From Rhizobium sp. C1 (GTDB lineage Bacteria; Pseudomonadota; Alphaproteobacteria; Rhizobiales; Rhizobiaceae), in assembly GCF_021026335.1 (NCBI RefSeq), contig NZ_JAJNCY010000002.1, positions 372,001-436,000 on the forward strand: a DNA stretch of 64,000 bases, given 5' to 3'. The notes beneath the pieces are model-generated. The model had not been told where the DNA came from. It saw only the letters and a list, made by a program, of their open reading frames with translations, and made no database searches. Below, one piece after another: positions 1 through 9,416 of the stretch; position 1 is the stretch's first letter; the number at the start of each line of letters is the position of its first letter. The position numbers and the translations under genes are program-made.

Positions 1-167
1 ACGACCTCTATTTCGTCGCCGATGGTACGGGTGGACATGTGTTTGCCGCCACGCTTGAAGAGCACAATGCCAATGTGAAGAAGTGGCGTCAGGTCGAGGA
101 ACAGCAGACGAACCCGACCGGCACGGATGCGGGGGCAACCGCGCCGGCGCCGACCCCGCAGCAATAG
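1..167 (+). CDS. mltG: Endolytic transglycosylase MltG, C-terminal end (partial)
   Basis: Only the last 54 codons are present; the reading frame is open from base 3 to a TAG at 165-167. The residues DLYFVADGTGGHVFA followed by an ...LEEHNANVKKWR stretch match the end of the YceG/MltG family, the inner-membrane lytic transglycosylase that cuts nascent peptidoglycan glycan strands. The final ~18 residues are Ala/Pro/Thr/Gln-rich and look like a disordered tail. Its place directly upstream of yicC and gmk on the same strand is the usual rhizobial order. The catalytic part lies outside the window, so activity cannot be judged. Confidence 0.85.
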   Translation, partial: DLYFVADGTGGHVFAATLEEHNANVKKWRQVEEQQTNPTGTDAGATAPAPTPQQ

Positions 168-327
168 GCCCGCGCGGACCTTCGCGCAGCGGAAGAAGAC
201 TTGAGGCCTGCGATGCGAATCTGAAAGATGGCCGCATACAGGGTGATAAGACTGGGGCCCAGACAATGGGGCGGGCCGCCGACAGGCGGACCACGCATGG
301 GCTTGATGCAACAGGGGGCATGGCCTG

Positions 328-1215
328 ATGGCATTGCAATCGATGACGGGGTTCTCCCGTTCGGAAGGTGAGAGCGGCCGCTTTCGCTGGGTTTGGGAAT
401 TGCGCTCCGTCAACGGCAAGGGGCTCGATCTGCGCTTCCGCATGCCGCAGGGGCTTGAGGCGCTGGAGACCGACTGTCGCGCCGTCGCAAGCGCGGCCTT
501 CACCCGCGGCAATATCCAGATTGCGCTCAATCTCTCCACCCTCGACGAGCGTCTGGAAGCCGTCATCAACGAAGAGGCGCTGGCAGCACTTCTGTCGCTG
601 AAAACCCGTCTGGGCGATGCCATCGATCCGGCGCCGCTGACACTTTCCGCCCTTCTCGGCATGCGCGGCATCATCGATTTCCGCGAGCCGGCCGAAGCGC
701 CGGACGCCGTCGAAGCGCGCGCGGCTGCGCTGCTCGCCAGCTTCCGCGAGGCGGTCGAAGCACTGCGCATCATGCGGGAGCGCGAGGGCACGGCGCTCGC
801 CGATGTTCTTCTCGGCCATGTCGCCAAGATCGAGGATCTGGCGCTGAAGGTCGAAGCCGACCCGTCACGCCAGCCGGCCGAAATCGCCAGGCGTCTTCAG
901 GCGCAGGTCGAGGCGCTGCTCGGCGCCACGCAAACGCTCGACCGTGACCGCCTCCATGCCGAAGCAGCGCTGATTGCCACCAAGGCGGACCTGCGCGAAG
1001 AGATCGATCGGCTGAAGGCGCATGTGGTGGCCGCCCGCGAACTGATCACCGAGGGCGGGCCGATCGGCCGCAAGCTCGACTTCCTGGCGCAGGAATTCAA
1101 TCGTGAATCCAACACCATCTGCTCGAAATCCAATGCCGCGAGCGTGACCGCGCATGGACTGGAACTAAAGGTCGTCATCGACCAGTTCCGCGAGCAGGTA
1201 CAGAATCTGGAGTAG
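328..1215 (+). CDS. yicC: YicC/YloC family endoribonuclease
   Basis: This 295-residue protein begins MALQSMTGFSR and continues with LRSVNGKGLDLRFR, the signature of the YicC-like N-terminal domain. The C-terminal DUF1732-type domain ends with EFNRESNTICSKSN, which is highly conserved in the family. Characterised YicC/YloC proteins are endoribonucleases involved in RNA turnover. The length is normal (about 290 residues). It is three bases upstream of gmk, so the two are almost certainly co-transcribed, probably with mltG, although a 160-base gap separates it from mltG. Confidence 0.93.
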   Translation: MALQSMTGFSRSEGESGRFRWVWELRSVNGKGLDLRFRMPQGLEALETDCRAVASAAFTRGNIQIALNLSTLDERLEAVINEEALAALLSLKTRLGDAIDPAPLTLSALLGMRGIIDFREPAEAPDAVEARAAALLASFREAVEALRIMREREGTALADVLLGHVAKIEDLALKVEADPSRQPAEIARRLQAQVEALLGATQTLDRDRLHAEAALIATKADLREEIDRLKAHVVAARELITEGGPIGRKLDFLAQEFNRESNTICSKSNAASVTAHGLELKVVIDQFREQVQNLE

Positions 1216-1218
1216 ACC

Positions 1219-1866
<648 letters not shown>

Positions 1867-1927
1867 GGGGGCGCTGATCTGAGAGAAACTACTCCGCATC
1901 CCGCAGTCCTGATCGCGCTGATTTATT

Positions 1928-2551
1928 TTAGGGGATGGTTTTCTCGACATGCTTGAACCAGTAATCGACAGCGACATTTATCATTGCAGTGGTATGGAAG
2001 AATGCCGAATTCATTTCTTCAAAATCTGAATATTCGTGCTCAGGGTTGTTGGGGCCTATGAAAATCTCATACTCGCCTTCTGTAGTACCTTTGTTTCTTA
2101 TTGATGCGTGAATGTGTCGGCTGGAAAAGTGTATGAGACCGCTTGTGTTCTTGTAGACGTCATTAATCCAAGGATTTCTGGGAAGAAGCCGTTCGATCAG
2201 ATATCTGTCTTTCATTAGCTGGCCGTCGGCAGCCTTTATCTTGTCTATTTGCTTTCCTTCAAACACTTCTTGGGCAAATGAATGCGGGTCATTTACCCAA
2301 TACAAGGCGTAAACGCGCAAGACCGTATCCAGTTGAAGTCTGATGAGTGCAAGAGCTACCAAGCCATTTTGGTCCTGCACGCAGTTCTTAAAAGCCCGTG
2401 ATTGGGCAAGCGTTCTGCGAGCAACTCCGCAAAGATATAGTAGGGTGTAAGTGGCTTTGCGCTTCGGCAATTCGTTTTGGAGCGTATCGAGTAGCTCGGC
2501 CTCCACGCGCTCAAGATCTTCTAATCGGGTCGGCTGCTCAGTTCGAGACAT
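1928..2551 (-). CDS. Hypothetical protein, AT-rich accessory gene
   Basis: I do not recognise this protein with certainty. From the ATG at 2551 it has 207 residues, mostly predicted helix, with an N-terminal Glu/Arg-rich stretch, a central LVALALIRLQLDTVLRVYAL helix and a later SGLIHFSSRHIHASIRNKG motif. No signal peptide or membrane span is seen. In-frame codons run upstream to 2623, but their composition there belongs to the neighbouring DUF2442 end, so the start at MSRTEQ is preferred. Codon use and base composition are clearly more AT-rich than the flanking genes, which suggests horizontal acquisition. It sits between gmk and a DUF4160/DUF2442 pair in otherwise conserved core DNA. Confidence 0.7.
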   Translation of the reverse strand: MSRTEQPTRLEDLERVEAELLDTLQNELPKRKATYTLLYLCGVARRTLAQSRAFKNCVQDQNGLVALALIRLQLDTVLRVYALYWVNDPHSFAQEVFEGKQIDKIKAADGQLMKDRYLIERLLPRNPWINDVYKNTSGLIHFSSRHIHASIRNKGTTEGEYEIFIGPNNPEHEYSDFEEMNSAFFHTTAMINVAVDYWFKHVEKTIP

Positions 2552-2579
2552 TTTGCTCACACAAACAAGTTCACTTTCT

Positions 2580-2999
2580 TCACCCAACCGCCACCTTCCT
2601 CGGTCTTCCCCCCTTCGATCCATTCGCCCGCGCCGCCGCCGTCTTCGCCGCCGACTTCAGCTGTCCCGCGCGCCGCGCCAGTTCCTTGGTCATCCATTCG
2701 CGCGTGCCGAAAATTCCGGCGACGAGGGCTGGCACATAGAGGTCGGCGTCAAGGGCCGGCCAATGCAGGTTGAAGCCCAGACCGTCCACCTCGATATGGG
2801 CCAGATCGTCTTCGCTTGCTCCTTCCAGATCCTGAACCAATCGGACAGGGAAGGCATAGGTACAGCCGTTGACGAGGTCGAGGATCACCTTGCCGCTGGC
2901 GTGTTCATAACGGGCGGACACCGCGCGCGGCTCGGTCTCCAAAACGGTCCGTCCGCGGGCTTCTGCGGTGTCAAAATCGGCTTCAGTTGGCTCGACCAT
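2580..2999 (-). CDS. DUF2442 domain protein, possible antitoxin-like partner
   Basis: A 139-residue protein from an ATG at 2999, which has a GGGAG sequence eight bases upstream; the frame also opens at a TTG at 3020, which is less likely. The central part (DLVNGCTYAFPVRLVQDLEG, then HWPALDADLYVPALVAGIFG) is the DUF2442 fold. The C-terminus is Ala/Lys-rich and ends in GSKGGRPRK, a GRP core with basic flanks like an AT-hook, suggesting DNA binding. It overlaps the end of the DUF4160 gene by 17 bases. DUF4160/DUF2442 pairs are common in bacteria and are often suspected to be toxin-antitoxin-like; no activity can be inferred directly. Confidence 0.82.
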   Translation of the reverse strand: MVEPTEADFDTAEARGRTVLETEPRAVSARYEHASGKVILDLVNGCTYAFPVRLVQDLEGASEDDLAHIEVDGLGFNLHWPALDADLYVPALVAGIFGTREWMTKELARRAGQLKSAAKTAAARANGSKGGRPRKVAVG

Positions 3000-3243
3000 G
3001 AATGCGCTCCCATTCCTCAAGAAAGTGTCGGCGGTGTTGTGCGACTTCGGCGAGCAACCGGCGAAGGTCCGAGCGCTTGATGCCTATGCTCCAGATCAAC
3101 TCCGGCTCGCCATCAGGTCCCAGAAGATTGATTTTCGCCTGCCCGGGTCCGGTGATGTGAACATGCGCCGGCTCGTGGTCGGCGGTGTAGATGACAAACC
3201 GGAAGCCGTGCGCGCGATGAACAACAATCACAAAATAACCCAT
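2983..3243 (-). CDS. DUF4160 domain protein
   Basis: A compact 86-residue protein with YTADHEPAHVHITGPG at residues ~19-34, the His-containing core of DUF4160 (usual form DHxPPHFHV). The C-terminal half is a helix (LRRLLAEVAQHRRHFLEEW) with many charged residues. It is the first gene of a two-gene unit and overlaps the following DUF2442 gene by 17 bases. The arrangement resembles a small addiction-type module. Biochemical function is unknown. Confidence 0.83.
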   Translation of the reverse strand: MGYFVIVVHRAHGFRFVIYTADHEPAHVHITGPGQAKINLLGPDGEPELIWSIGIKRSDLRRLLAEVAQHRRHFLEEWERIHGRAN

Positions 3244-3448
3244 CCGTTGGGTTTTTCAAGAGTGGGGCGTTTCATCCTATTCAGCTTATGGTGGAAATCC
3301 TTACCGCGCAACGATGCACACCAAACTTCAGATCCTACCGACCCAGCGGAAAACGAGCGAGCCGTCCCCCAACCAACGTTCTGTTGCACAACCGTCATCC
3401 CCGGCTCATATCCTCGGATTGATATTCGTTTCGGGGAAGGGCGGACAC

Positions 3449-4144
3449 ATGAGCAGATTGCATGCCGAAAATCACCTCGTCTCGCGCATCGGCTGGCTGC
3501 GCGCGGCCGTTCTGGGCGCCAATGACGGGATTGTCTCGACGGCGAGCCTGATCATGGGCGTGGCCTCGGCTTCAGCGGGGCGCTCGGAGATTCTGGTGGC
3601 AGGCGTGGCGGGTCTCGTCGCCGGCGCGATGTCCATGGCGGCTGGGGAATATGTTTCCGTCAGCTCGCAGTCCGATACGGAAGGCGCCGATCTCGCCCGC
3701 GAGCGCAAGGAGCTTGAAACCCAGCCTGCAGCGGAACTGGAAGAACTGGCGGGGATTTACGTGGCGCGCGGCCTGACGCCGGAGCTGGCGCAGCAGGTGG
3801 CCGTGCAGTTGACGGCGCATGATGCGCTGGGGTCGCATGCTCGCGACGAACTCGGCATTGTCGAGCATCTGGCGGCGAAGCCGGTCGAGGCGGCGCTGAC
3901 CTCGGCGGCTACCTTTGCGGTCGGCGCAGCCCTGCCGCTCCTCATGGTCTTCATCGCGCCGCAGGCAAGCCTTGTCTATGTCGTGGCCATCGCCTCGCTG
4001 ATCTTCTTGGCGGTGCTGGGCGCTGTCGGGGCCAAGGCGGGCGGGGCTGATGTAGTCAAGGCGACCGCTCGCGTAACCTTCTGGGGCGCTCTCGCCATGG
4101 CGCTGACGGCGGGTATCGGCAAGGTCGTCGGCGTCGCCGTCTGA
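3449..4144 (+). CDS. VIT family (CCC1-like) membrane protein
   Basis: A 231-residue protein starting at the ATG at 3449, which has GGGGAAGGG just upstream; the 45 codons open before it lack membrane character and are not supported. The N-terminus (GWLRAAVLGANDGIVSTASLIMG) is the signature first helix of the VIT1/CCC1 Fe2+/Mn2+ transporter family. It is followed by AGAMSMAAGEYVSVSSQSD, the conserved second helix and its Glu. A cytosolic charged insert (ERKELETQPAAELEEL) and about three C-terminal membrane spans complete it. There is no fused ferritin domain. No iron-type operator was recognised upstream. Confidence 0.88.
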   Translation: MSRLHAENHLVSRIGWLRAAVLGANDGIVSTASLIMGVASASAGRSEILVAGVAGLVAGAMSMAAGEYVSVSSQSDTEGADLARERKELETQPAAELEELAGIYVARGLTPELAQQVAVQLTAHDALGSHARDELGIVEHLAAKPVEAALTSAATFAVGAALPLLMVFIAPQASLVYVVAIASLIFLAVLGAVGAKAGGADVVKATARVTFWGALAMALTAGIGKVVGVAV

Positions 4145-4300
4145 TCTGCCTCAGGGCCCGATACGGCCCGAGGGCGGCTCCGACAGTCGGTCGCTGGAAA
4201 AGGAGTTAAGGAGCGCCAAGGTGCTTCCGCTGAATGCCGAAACGTGTCCAAGGCGTTTTCCTCTCTTGTCTGGCGTCAGCCTGAAGCGCGCCGTCGCCTC

Positions 4301-6037
4301 CTACTCGATCTTCAGCAGCAGGCTGCCGGCCTGAACGTAATCGCCTTCCTTGACCAGAAGGCGCACCTTGCCGGCCTTGGGCGCGGCGACCTGGGTTTCC
4401 ATCTTCATGGCTTCCATGACGGCGACAAGATCGCCTTCCGCGACGGTTGCGCCATCCCCCACCTTGAAGCTTTGCAGGGTGCCGGACACGGGCGCGGCCA
4501 CGCCGTCCTGAGATACCTGAGCGGCCTGAGCCGCTTGCGCAGCACCACCAGCATCTGGGCGGCCCGCCGAACCGAGGCCCGCAAGAAGGATCTTCGGCAG
4601 ACCAACCGACACGCGCTTGCCGTCGATCTCCAGCCATGCGCGGGTCATGGACGGGTCTGCGGCGGCGGCGGGGCGCTCCATCGCGTCGGGCATGGCGGCA
4701 AAATCCGTCTCGATCCAGCGCGTGTGAACCTTGAAGCCGTCGGAGCCGATGAAATCCTCCGCCTCGATGGCCGCGCGGTGGAAGGGCAGGACAGTTGCCA
4801 CGCCCTCAATGCGGAATTCGGAGAGCGCGCGCCGGGCGCGGCGGAGAACCTGATCGCGATCGGTGCCGGTGACGATCAGCTTCGCCAGCAGCGAATCGAA
4901 TACGCTGGGAACGGAGGAGCCGCTGACGACGCCGCTATCCAGCCGGATGCCGGGCCCGGAGGGCGGGTCGAAGATGCTGATCTCGCCGGGGGTAGGCAAG
5001 AAGCCGCGGCCGGGGTCTTCGGCGTTGATGCGGAACTCCATCGAATGGCCGCGCGGCTCCGGCGTTTCCAGAACGCGAAGCTTCTCGCCCTTGGCGATGC
5101 GGAACTGTTCGATGACGAGGTCGAGATCCGTGGTTTCCTCGGTGACGGGATGCTCGACCTGCAGCCGTGTATTGACCTCGAGGAAGGAAATCGTGCCGTC
5201 GACGCCGAGCAGGAACTCGACCGTGCCGGCGCCCGAATAGCCCGCCGCCGCGCAGATCGCCTTGGCTGCATCCTGGATCTTCTGCCTCTGTTCGGCGGAG
5301 AGGAATGGCGCAGGGGCTTCCTCAATGAGCTTCTGGTTTCGGCGCTGCAGCGAACAGTCGCGCGTCCCCACCACCAGCACATTGCCATGCTTGTCGGCCA
5401 GAACCTGCGCTTCGATATGGCGGGGCCGGTCGAGGAAACGTTCGAGAAAGCATTCGCCGCGCCCGAAGGCGGCGGTGGCTTCGCGCACGGCGGACTCGTA
5501 GAGATCGGCGATCTCTTCCATCTTCCACGCGACTTTCAGTCCGCGTCCGCCGCCGCCATGGGCGGCCTTGATGGCAACGGGAAGGCCATGCAACTTGGCG
5601 AATTCGATCACCTCTGCGGAGGAGGAGACCGGGCCATCGCTGCCGGCGACGAGCGGCGCGCCGACGCTGGTGGCGATGTGGCGCGCCTTGACCTTGTCGC
5701 CCAGCGTCTCGATCACCTGCGGGTCGGGGCCGATCCAGGTGAGGCCAGCGTCGAGCACGGCCTGGGCAAATTCCGCCCTTTCGGAGAGGAAACCATAGCC
5801 GGGATGCACGGCATCCGCGCCCGACCGTTTGGCAATAGCGATCAGCTTGGCGATGTCGAGATAGGTCTCGGCCGGGCGTACGCCCTCAAGCGCATAAGCC
5901 TCGTCGGCCAGCCGCACGAAAAGCGCATCCTGATCGGGATCGGCATAAACAGCGACAGACTGGATGCCGTAATCACGGCAGGCGCGGATGATGCGCACCG
6001 CGATCTCGCCGCGATTGGCGATCAGAACTTTTTTCAT
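4301..6037 (-). CDS. Biotin carboxylase with fused C-terminal biotin carrier domain
   Basis: A 578-residue biotin carboxylase: N-terminal domain ([20 protein letters not shown]), ATP-grasp with a glycine-rich loop ([15 protein letters not shown]), the [15 protein letters not shown] active-site segment, and BC C-terminal domain to about residue 450. A linker leads to a biotinyl domain with EAMKMET; Lys ~545 is the biotinylation site. It is the last gene of the 5-oxoproline operon and overlaps the KipI-KipA fusion by four bases (ATGA), so tight coupling is likely. Stand-alone acetyl-CoA carboxylase subunits are usually encoded elsewhere; here the partner carboxyltransferase is probably the KipI-KipA protein, by analogy with urea carboxylase. 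The substrate is unproven. Confidence 0.9.
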   Translation of the reverse strand: MKKVLIANRGEIAVRIIRACRDYGIQSVAVYADPDQDALFVRLADEAYALEGVRPAETYLDIAKLIAIAKRSGADAVHPGYGFLSERAEFAQAVLDAGLTWIGPDPQVIETLGDKVKARHIATSVGAPLVAGSDGPVSSSAEVIEFAKLHGLPVAIKAAHGGGGRGLKVAWKMEEIADLYESAVREATAAFGRGECFLERFLDRPRHIEAQVLADKHGNVLVVGTRDCSLQRRNQKLIEEAPAPFLSAEQRQKIQDAAKAICAAAGYSGAGTVEFLLGVDGTISFLEVNTRLQVEHPVTEETTDLDLVIEQFRIAKGEKLRVLETPEPRGHSMEFRINAEDPGRGFLPTPGEISIFDPPSGPGIRLDSGVVSGSSVPSVFDSLLAKLIVTGTDRDQVLRRARRALSEFRIEGVATVLPFHRAAIEAEDFIGSDGFKVHTRWIETDFAAMPDAMERPAAAADPSMTRAWLEIDGKRVSVGLPKILLAGLGSAGRPDAGGAAQAAQAAQVSQDGVAAPVSGTLQSFKVGDGATVAEGDLVAVMEAMKMETQVAAPKAGKVRLLVKEGDYVQAGSLLLKIE

Positions 6038-7653
6038 CGCTGGTCTTCTCCAATGTCGTTTGTTCCGGCGGCCGAAATGTCCGAGAAGGGGGAGATCGGG
6101 CGGAATCTGATTTTTGCGGTGACGGGGATTTGTCCGGCAAGGTCGAGATGATATTCGGCAACCGCGCCGATGACCGGATAGCCGCCCGTCAGTGGATGAT
6201 CGGCCAGGAACAGCACCGGCTGACCGCTATGCGGGATCTGGATCGCGCCGGTCGCCGTGCCTTCGCTGGGAAGTTCCGCCGTATCCTGACGCTCGACGGC
6301 GAGATCGCCGGAAAGCCGGATGCCGACCCGGTTCGATTGCGGCGTCACCGTCCAGAGCTGGGCGCTCAGCGTGTCCAGCCCTTTCTGTGTGAACCAGTCG
6401 GTGCGCGGGCCGAGCACGACATCGAGCGTCACGATATCGCCGGCGCGGGGCATATCGAAGGCCGGAGCCTCGTTGAGCGAGACGCTGGCAAGACCTGATG
6501 CCGCGCCGTTCAGGGGAAGGACTGTGCCCGCCACCACCGGCTGCGGGCCGACCACGGCCAGCGTATCGGTCGCAAAGCTGCCGAGAACCGGCTCGACCGC
6601 AAAACCGCCGCGCACGGCGAGATAGCTACGCATGCCTTTCACCGGCTGGCCGAGCCGCACGGTATCGCCGGGCTCCAGTGAGATCGGGCGAAAGGCCTCG
6701 GCGTCAAATGTCTTTCCCGCGGCAGTCTCAACGGTGATCGGGCAGGGCGCGCCGGCAAGGCCAATCACGGCGCGGGCAGCACTCCTGAACGAGAAGCCGC
6801 CGAGCGTCAGTTCCAGGCACGGCGTGTTGGTACGATTGCCGACGATGCGGTTTGCGGCGTTGAAGGCGCTGCGGTCGAGCGCACCGGAGGCCGAAACGCC
6901 CTGTCCGGTCTGCCCGAAGCGGCCGAGATCCTGAAACAGCGCCGGCATCGGCGCGGCCACAACCTCGAAATGCGGCGTGGTCCGGTCGGGCTCTTGTTCT
7001 GCCTTGCGCGACATGTCGGGGATGGAAACGGTCCTACCATCCTTGGCCATGTCGATAAAGCGCACGCGATAGCCGGGCTGGAACAGCGCGCCGGGATCGC
7101 GGTCGATATCCCACATCTTCAGCGGTGTCGTGCCAATGATCTGCCAGCCGCCGGGACTGTTTTGCGGATAGACGCCGCTGAACGCGCCGGCAAGCGCCAC
7201 CGAGCCGGCGGGAATGCGGGTGCGCGGGCTCTGGCGGCGCGGCACGGTGAGCGCCGGATCGCCGCCGACGAGATAGCCGAAACCGGGCGCAAAGCCGCAA
7301 AAGGCGACCGTGAATTCGCTCGCCGCATGCCGGCGGATCACCTCCTCGACGCTGAGGCCGGTCAGCTCGGCGACATCGTTCAGGTCCTCGCCATCATATT
7401 GTACGGGAATTTCCACCAGCTGTCCGGCCGCCGGTGGGGCGGCGGAGAGGTCGCGCGCGCCGAGCGCTCTTGCGAGATCGGCGGCAGCGACCATGTCCGG
7501 CCGGAACCGGAGCATCAGCGTACGCGCCGCGGGCACCATTTCCTCGATGCCCTCCACGGGCTCTGCCGTCAGTGAGGCGAAAAGCGCAAGCGTCTCGTCG
7601 AGGTTGGCGAGTTCAACAAGGAGAACGGTGAGGCTGACGGGAAGAATACGCAT
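6034..7653 (-). CDS. pxpBC: KipI-KipA (PxpB-PxpC) fusion, 5-oxoprolinase / carboxyltransferase-like
   Basis: A 539-residue fusion of two proteins that are usually separate. Residues ~1-220 are KipI/PxpB (AHS1; [16 protein letters not shown] and [14 protein letters not shown]). Residues ~235-525 are KipA/PxpC (AHS2; [21 protein letters not shown] and [10 protein letters not shown]). In bacteria PxpA, B and C together hydrolyse 5-oxoproline to glutamate using ATP. The same two domains form the carboxyltransferase part of urea carboxylase. It overlaps the downstream biotin carboxylase by four bases and follows the DUF1445 gene by six bases. The fusion is complete and in one frame. Confidence 0.92.
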   Translation of the reverse strand: MRILPVSLTVLLVELANLDETLALFASLTAEPVEGIEEMVPAARTLMLRFRPDMVAAADLARALGARDLSAAPPAAGQLVEIPVQYDGEDLNDVAELTGLSVEEVIRRHAASEFTVAFCGFAPGFGYLVGGDPALTVPRRQSPRTRIPAGSVALAGAFSGVYPQNSPGGWQIIGTTPLKMWDIDRDPGALFQPGYRVRFIDMAKDGRTVSIPDMSRKAEQEPDRTTPHFEVVAAPMPALFQDLGRFGQTGQGVSASGALDRSAFNAANRIVGNRTNTPCLELTLGGFSFRSAARAVIGLAGAPCPITVETAAGKTFDAEAFRPISLEPGDTVRLGQPVKGMRSYLAVRGGFAVEPVLGSFATDTLAVVGPQPVVAGTVLPLNGAASGLASVSLNEAPAFDMPRAGDIVTLDVVLGPRTDWFTQKGLDTLSAQLWTVTPQSNRVGIRLSGDLAVERQDTAELPSEGTATGAIQIPHSGQPVLFLADHPLTGGYPVIGAVAEYHLDLAGQIPVTAKIRFRPISPFSDISAAGTNDIGEDQR

Positions 7654-7659
7654 CGGGTC

Positions 7660-8469
7660 TCACACGTGATAAGCGGAATCGGGAATGTCCGTGATGAACA
7701 TATAGCCCGGGGCATGGGTGATGGCGAAAGGCACGCCCGACGCCATGACGGCGGCTTGTGGCGTCACCCCGCAGGCCCAGAAGACCGGCACTTCGCCGGG
7801 CTCGACGCGCACCGGATCGCCAAAATCAGGCTTGGCGAGGTCGGCAATGCCCAGTTCCTGCGCTGCGCCGACATGCACGGGCGCGCCATGCACGGCCGGG
7901 AAGCGGCCGGAAATCGTCGCCGCATCGGCCACACGGTCGGCCGGGATCGGCCGCATGGAAACGACCATATTGCCCTTCAGCCGGCCTGCGGGCCGGCAGG
8001 CGCGGTTGGTCAGATACATCGGCACATTGCTCTTGTCGGTGATGTGGCGGATTTCGATACCGGCCTCCATCATCGGCGTTTCGAAGGTAAAGCTGCAGCC
8101 GATCAGAAAGGCCACGAGATCGTCGCGCTCCGCCCAGGCGGCGGTGGCGTTCGGCGTTTCTTCAACCAGCTTGCCGTCGCGCCAGATACGATAGAGCGGC
8201 AGGTCCGTGCGCAGATCGGCGCCCGGGGCCAGCAGCGTGGTCGGCGAGCCGGGGTCGGACACGTCGAGAACCGGGCAGGGCTTCGGATTCCGCTGCGCAT
8301 AAAGCAGGAAATCAAAGGCCCAGTCGCGGGGCAGCACGATCATGTTGGCCTGCGTGAAGCCGGGCGCAATGCCGGATGTCGGTGCGACGCGGCCCTGACG
8401 ATAGGCTGCGCGGGCTGCGCGCGCGGCCTCGGCATCCGTATGGCTGAGAAAATCGATCGGAGTTGCCAT
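7660..8469 (-). CDS. Putative hydro-lyase, DUF1445/UPF0317 family
   Basis: A 269-residue protein from the ATG at 8469; the frame is open farther upstream but that part is the shadow of pxpA. Family marks are [20 protein letters not shown] near the N-terminus, [34 protein letters not shown], and [17 protein letters not shown] with [11 protein letters not shown] near the end. The family is annotated as putative hydro-lyase; UPF0317 is also present in the mitochondrial D-glutamate cyclase protein, which makes a role in glutamate/5-oxoproline chemistry plausible. It starts four bases after pxpA ends, inside the same operon. Confidence 0.88.
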   Translation of the reverse strand: MATPIDFLSHTDAEAARAARAAYRQGRVAPTSGIAPGFTQANMIVLPRDWAFDFLLYAQRNPKPCPVLDVSDPGSPTTLLAPGADLRTDLPLYRIWRDGKLVEETPNATAAWAERDDLVAFLIGCSFTFETPMMEAGIEIRHITDKSNVPMYLTNRACRPAGRLKGNMVVSMRPIPADRVADAATISGRFPAVHGAPVHVGAAQELGIADLAKPDFGDPVRVEPGEVPVFWACGVTPQAAVMASGVPFAITHAPGYMFITDIPDSAYHV

Positions 8470-8473
8470 GGTT

Positions 8474-9241
8474 TCAGGCTCCCGCAGCAAAGGGGGTGAT
8501 CGCGACGCCTTCGGCTTCGAAACGCAGGCGGATGGTCTGCGCGATTTCGACCGCGCCGGGGCTGTCGCCGTGAACGCAGATGGATTGCGCGGATATTTCG
8601 ATCGCGGAACCATCAATCGCGGCCAGCGTGCCGGTGCGGGCGAGGCGCAGCATGCGATCGGCGATTTCATTCTTGTCGTGCAGAACCGAGCCGGGTTCGC
8701 GGCGCGAAACCAGTTCACCCTTCGGCGTGTAGGCGCGGTCGGCAAAGGCTTCGGCAACGACCTTAAGCCCGGCCTTGCGGGCGAGATCGAGAATGGGCGC
8801 ATTGGCAAGGCCCATCAGGACCAGCTTCGGATCGATGGCGAGAATCGCGTCGATCACGGCCTGGCCCTGCTTGGCATCCCAGGCAATGCGGTTATAGAGC
8901 GCACCATGCGGCTTCACGTAGGTCACCTTTGTTCCGGCGGCCGCGGCGATGCCTTTCAGCGCGCCGATCTGGTAGATCGTGTCGGTAAAGAGCTGTTCGG
9001 GTGCAACATCCATGTCGCGGCGGCCGAAGCCGACCCGGTCCGGATAGGACACATGCGCGCCGACCGCGACGCCCTTTGCGGCCGCCGCCTTCACCGTGTT
9101 GTAGATGCCTGCAGGATCGCCGGCATGAAATCCGCAGGCGATATTGGCGCTGGAGACGATGGCCAGCATGGCCTCGTCCTGGCCCATGCGCCAGGCGCCA
9201 TAGCCTTCACCCAGATCACTGTTCAGATCGATAGCAGCCAT
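8474..9241 (-). CDS. pxpA: 5-oxoprolinase subunit PxpA (LamB/YcsF family)
   Basis: A 255-residue protein starting at the ATG at 9241, preceded by GGGAG at good distance. It begins [16 protein letters not shown], the family signature, followed by [14 protein letters not shown] and [13 protein letters not shown], all conserved in LamB/YcsF. PxpA works with PxpB and PxpC to open the 5-oxoproline ring in an ATP-dependent reaction. It leads the run pxpA-DUF1445-pxpBC-biotin carboxylase, all tightly packed. A 175-base gap with strong hairpins separates it from the upstream permease gene. Confidence 0.95.
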   Translation of the reverse strand: MAAIDLNSDLGEGYGAWRMGQDEAMLAIVSSANIACGFHAGDPAGIYNTVKAAAAKGVAVGAHVSYPDRVGFGRRDMDVAPEQLFTDTIYQIGALKGIAAAAGTKVTYVKPHGALYNRIAWDAKQGQAVIDAILAIDPKLVLMGLANAPILDLARKAGLKVVAEAFADRAYTPKGELVSRREPGSVLHDKNEIADRMLRLARTGTLAAIDGSAIEISAQSICVHGDSPGAVEIAQTIRLRFEAEGVAITPFAAGA

Positions 9242-9322
9242 CGTGAAATTCTCCCGGAGCAATGGGCAGGATCGAAGCGATGATCCCGCTGTTGCGATTG
9301 CATGAAAACAAGGAATGAAGCG

Positions 9323-9360
9323 TTACAGGCGATGCGTTTCTAAACGCGGTCGCCTTGTAA
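9323..9360. promoter_or_regulatory. Long imperfect inverted repeat in the pxpA leader
   Basis: On the + strand TTACAGGCGA at 9323-9332 pairs with TCGCCTTGTAA at 9350-9360 (one bulged T), and inside it GCGTTT (9334-9339) pairs with AAACGC (9342-9347). About 16 pairs can form around a two-base tip. It lies between the permease and pxpA, 82 bases upstream of the pxpA start. There is no T-run after it on the transcribed strand, so it is not a classical terminator; it could be an attenuator, an RNA-processing site or an operator. Confidence 0.6.
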
Positions 9361-9370
9361 TATTCCGGCA

Positions 9371-9397
9371 GACGTGGCCACCGCGCCGGCGGCCACG
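9371..9397. promoter_or_regulatory. Hairpin between permease and pxpA
   Basis: ACGTGGCC (9371-9378) pairs with GGCCACGT (9390-9397), loop of 11 bases. It is followed by TTT only on the + strand, where no gene needs it; on the strand that is transcribed there is no T-run. It lies 20 bases after the stop of the permease gene and may slow or process the transcript between the permease and the pxp genes. Confidence 0.5.
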
Positions 9398-9416
9398 TTT
9401 TCCCGGGCAGGGCGTG

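Noticed and set aside
83-328. 81-residue ORF between mltG and yicC
   Set aside because: It overlaps the end of mltG in another frame and lacks any family features.
4244-6151. 635-residue open frame on the + strand
   Set aside because: It lies antisense to the biotin carboxylase, has no domain, and arises from GC-rich codon bias on the opposite strand.
9371-9397. Hairpin as an intrinsic terminator for the permease gene
   Set aside because: The T-run is on the non-transcribed side; listed as a hairpin, not a terminator.
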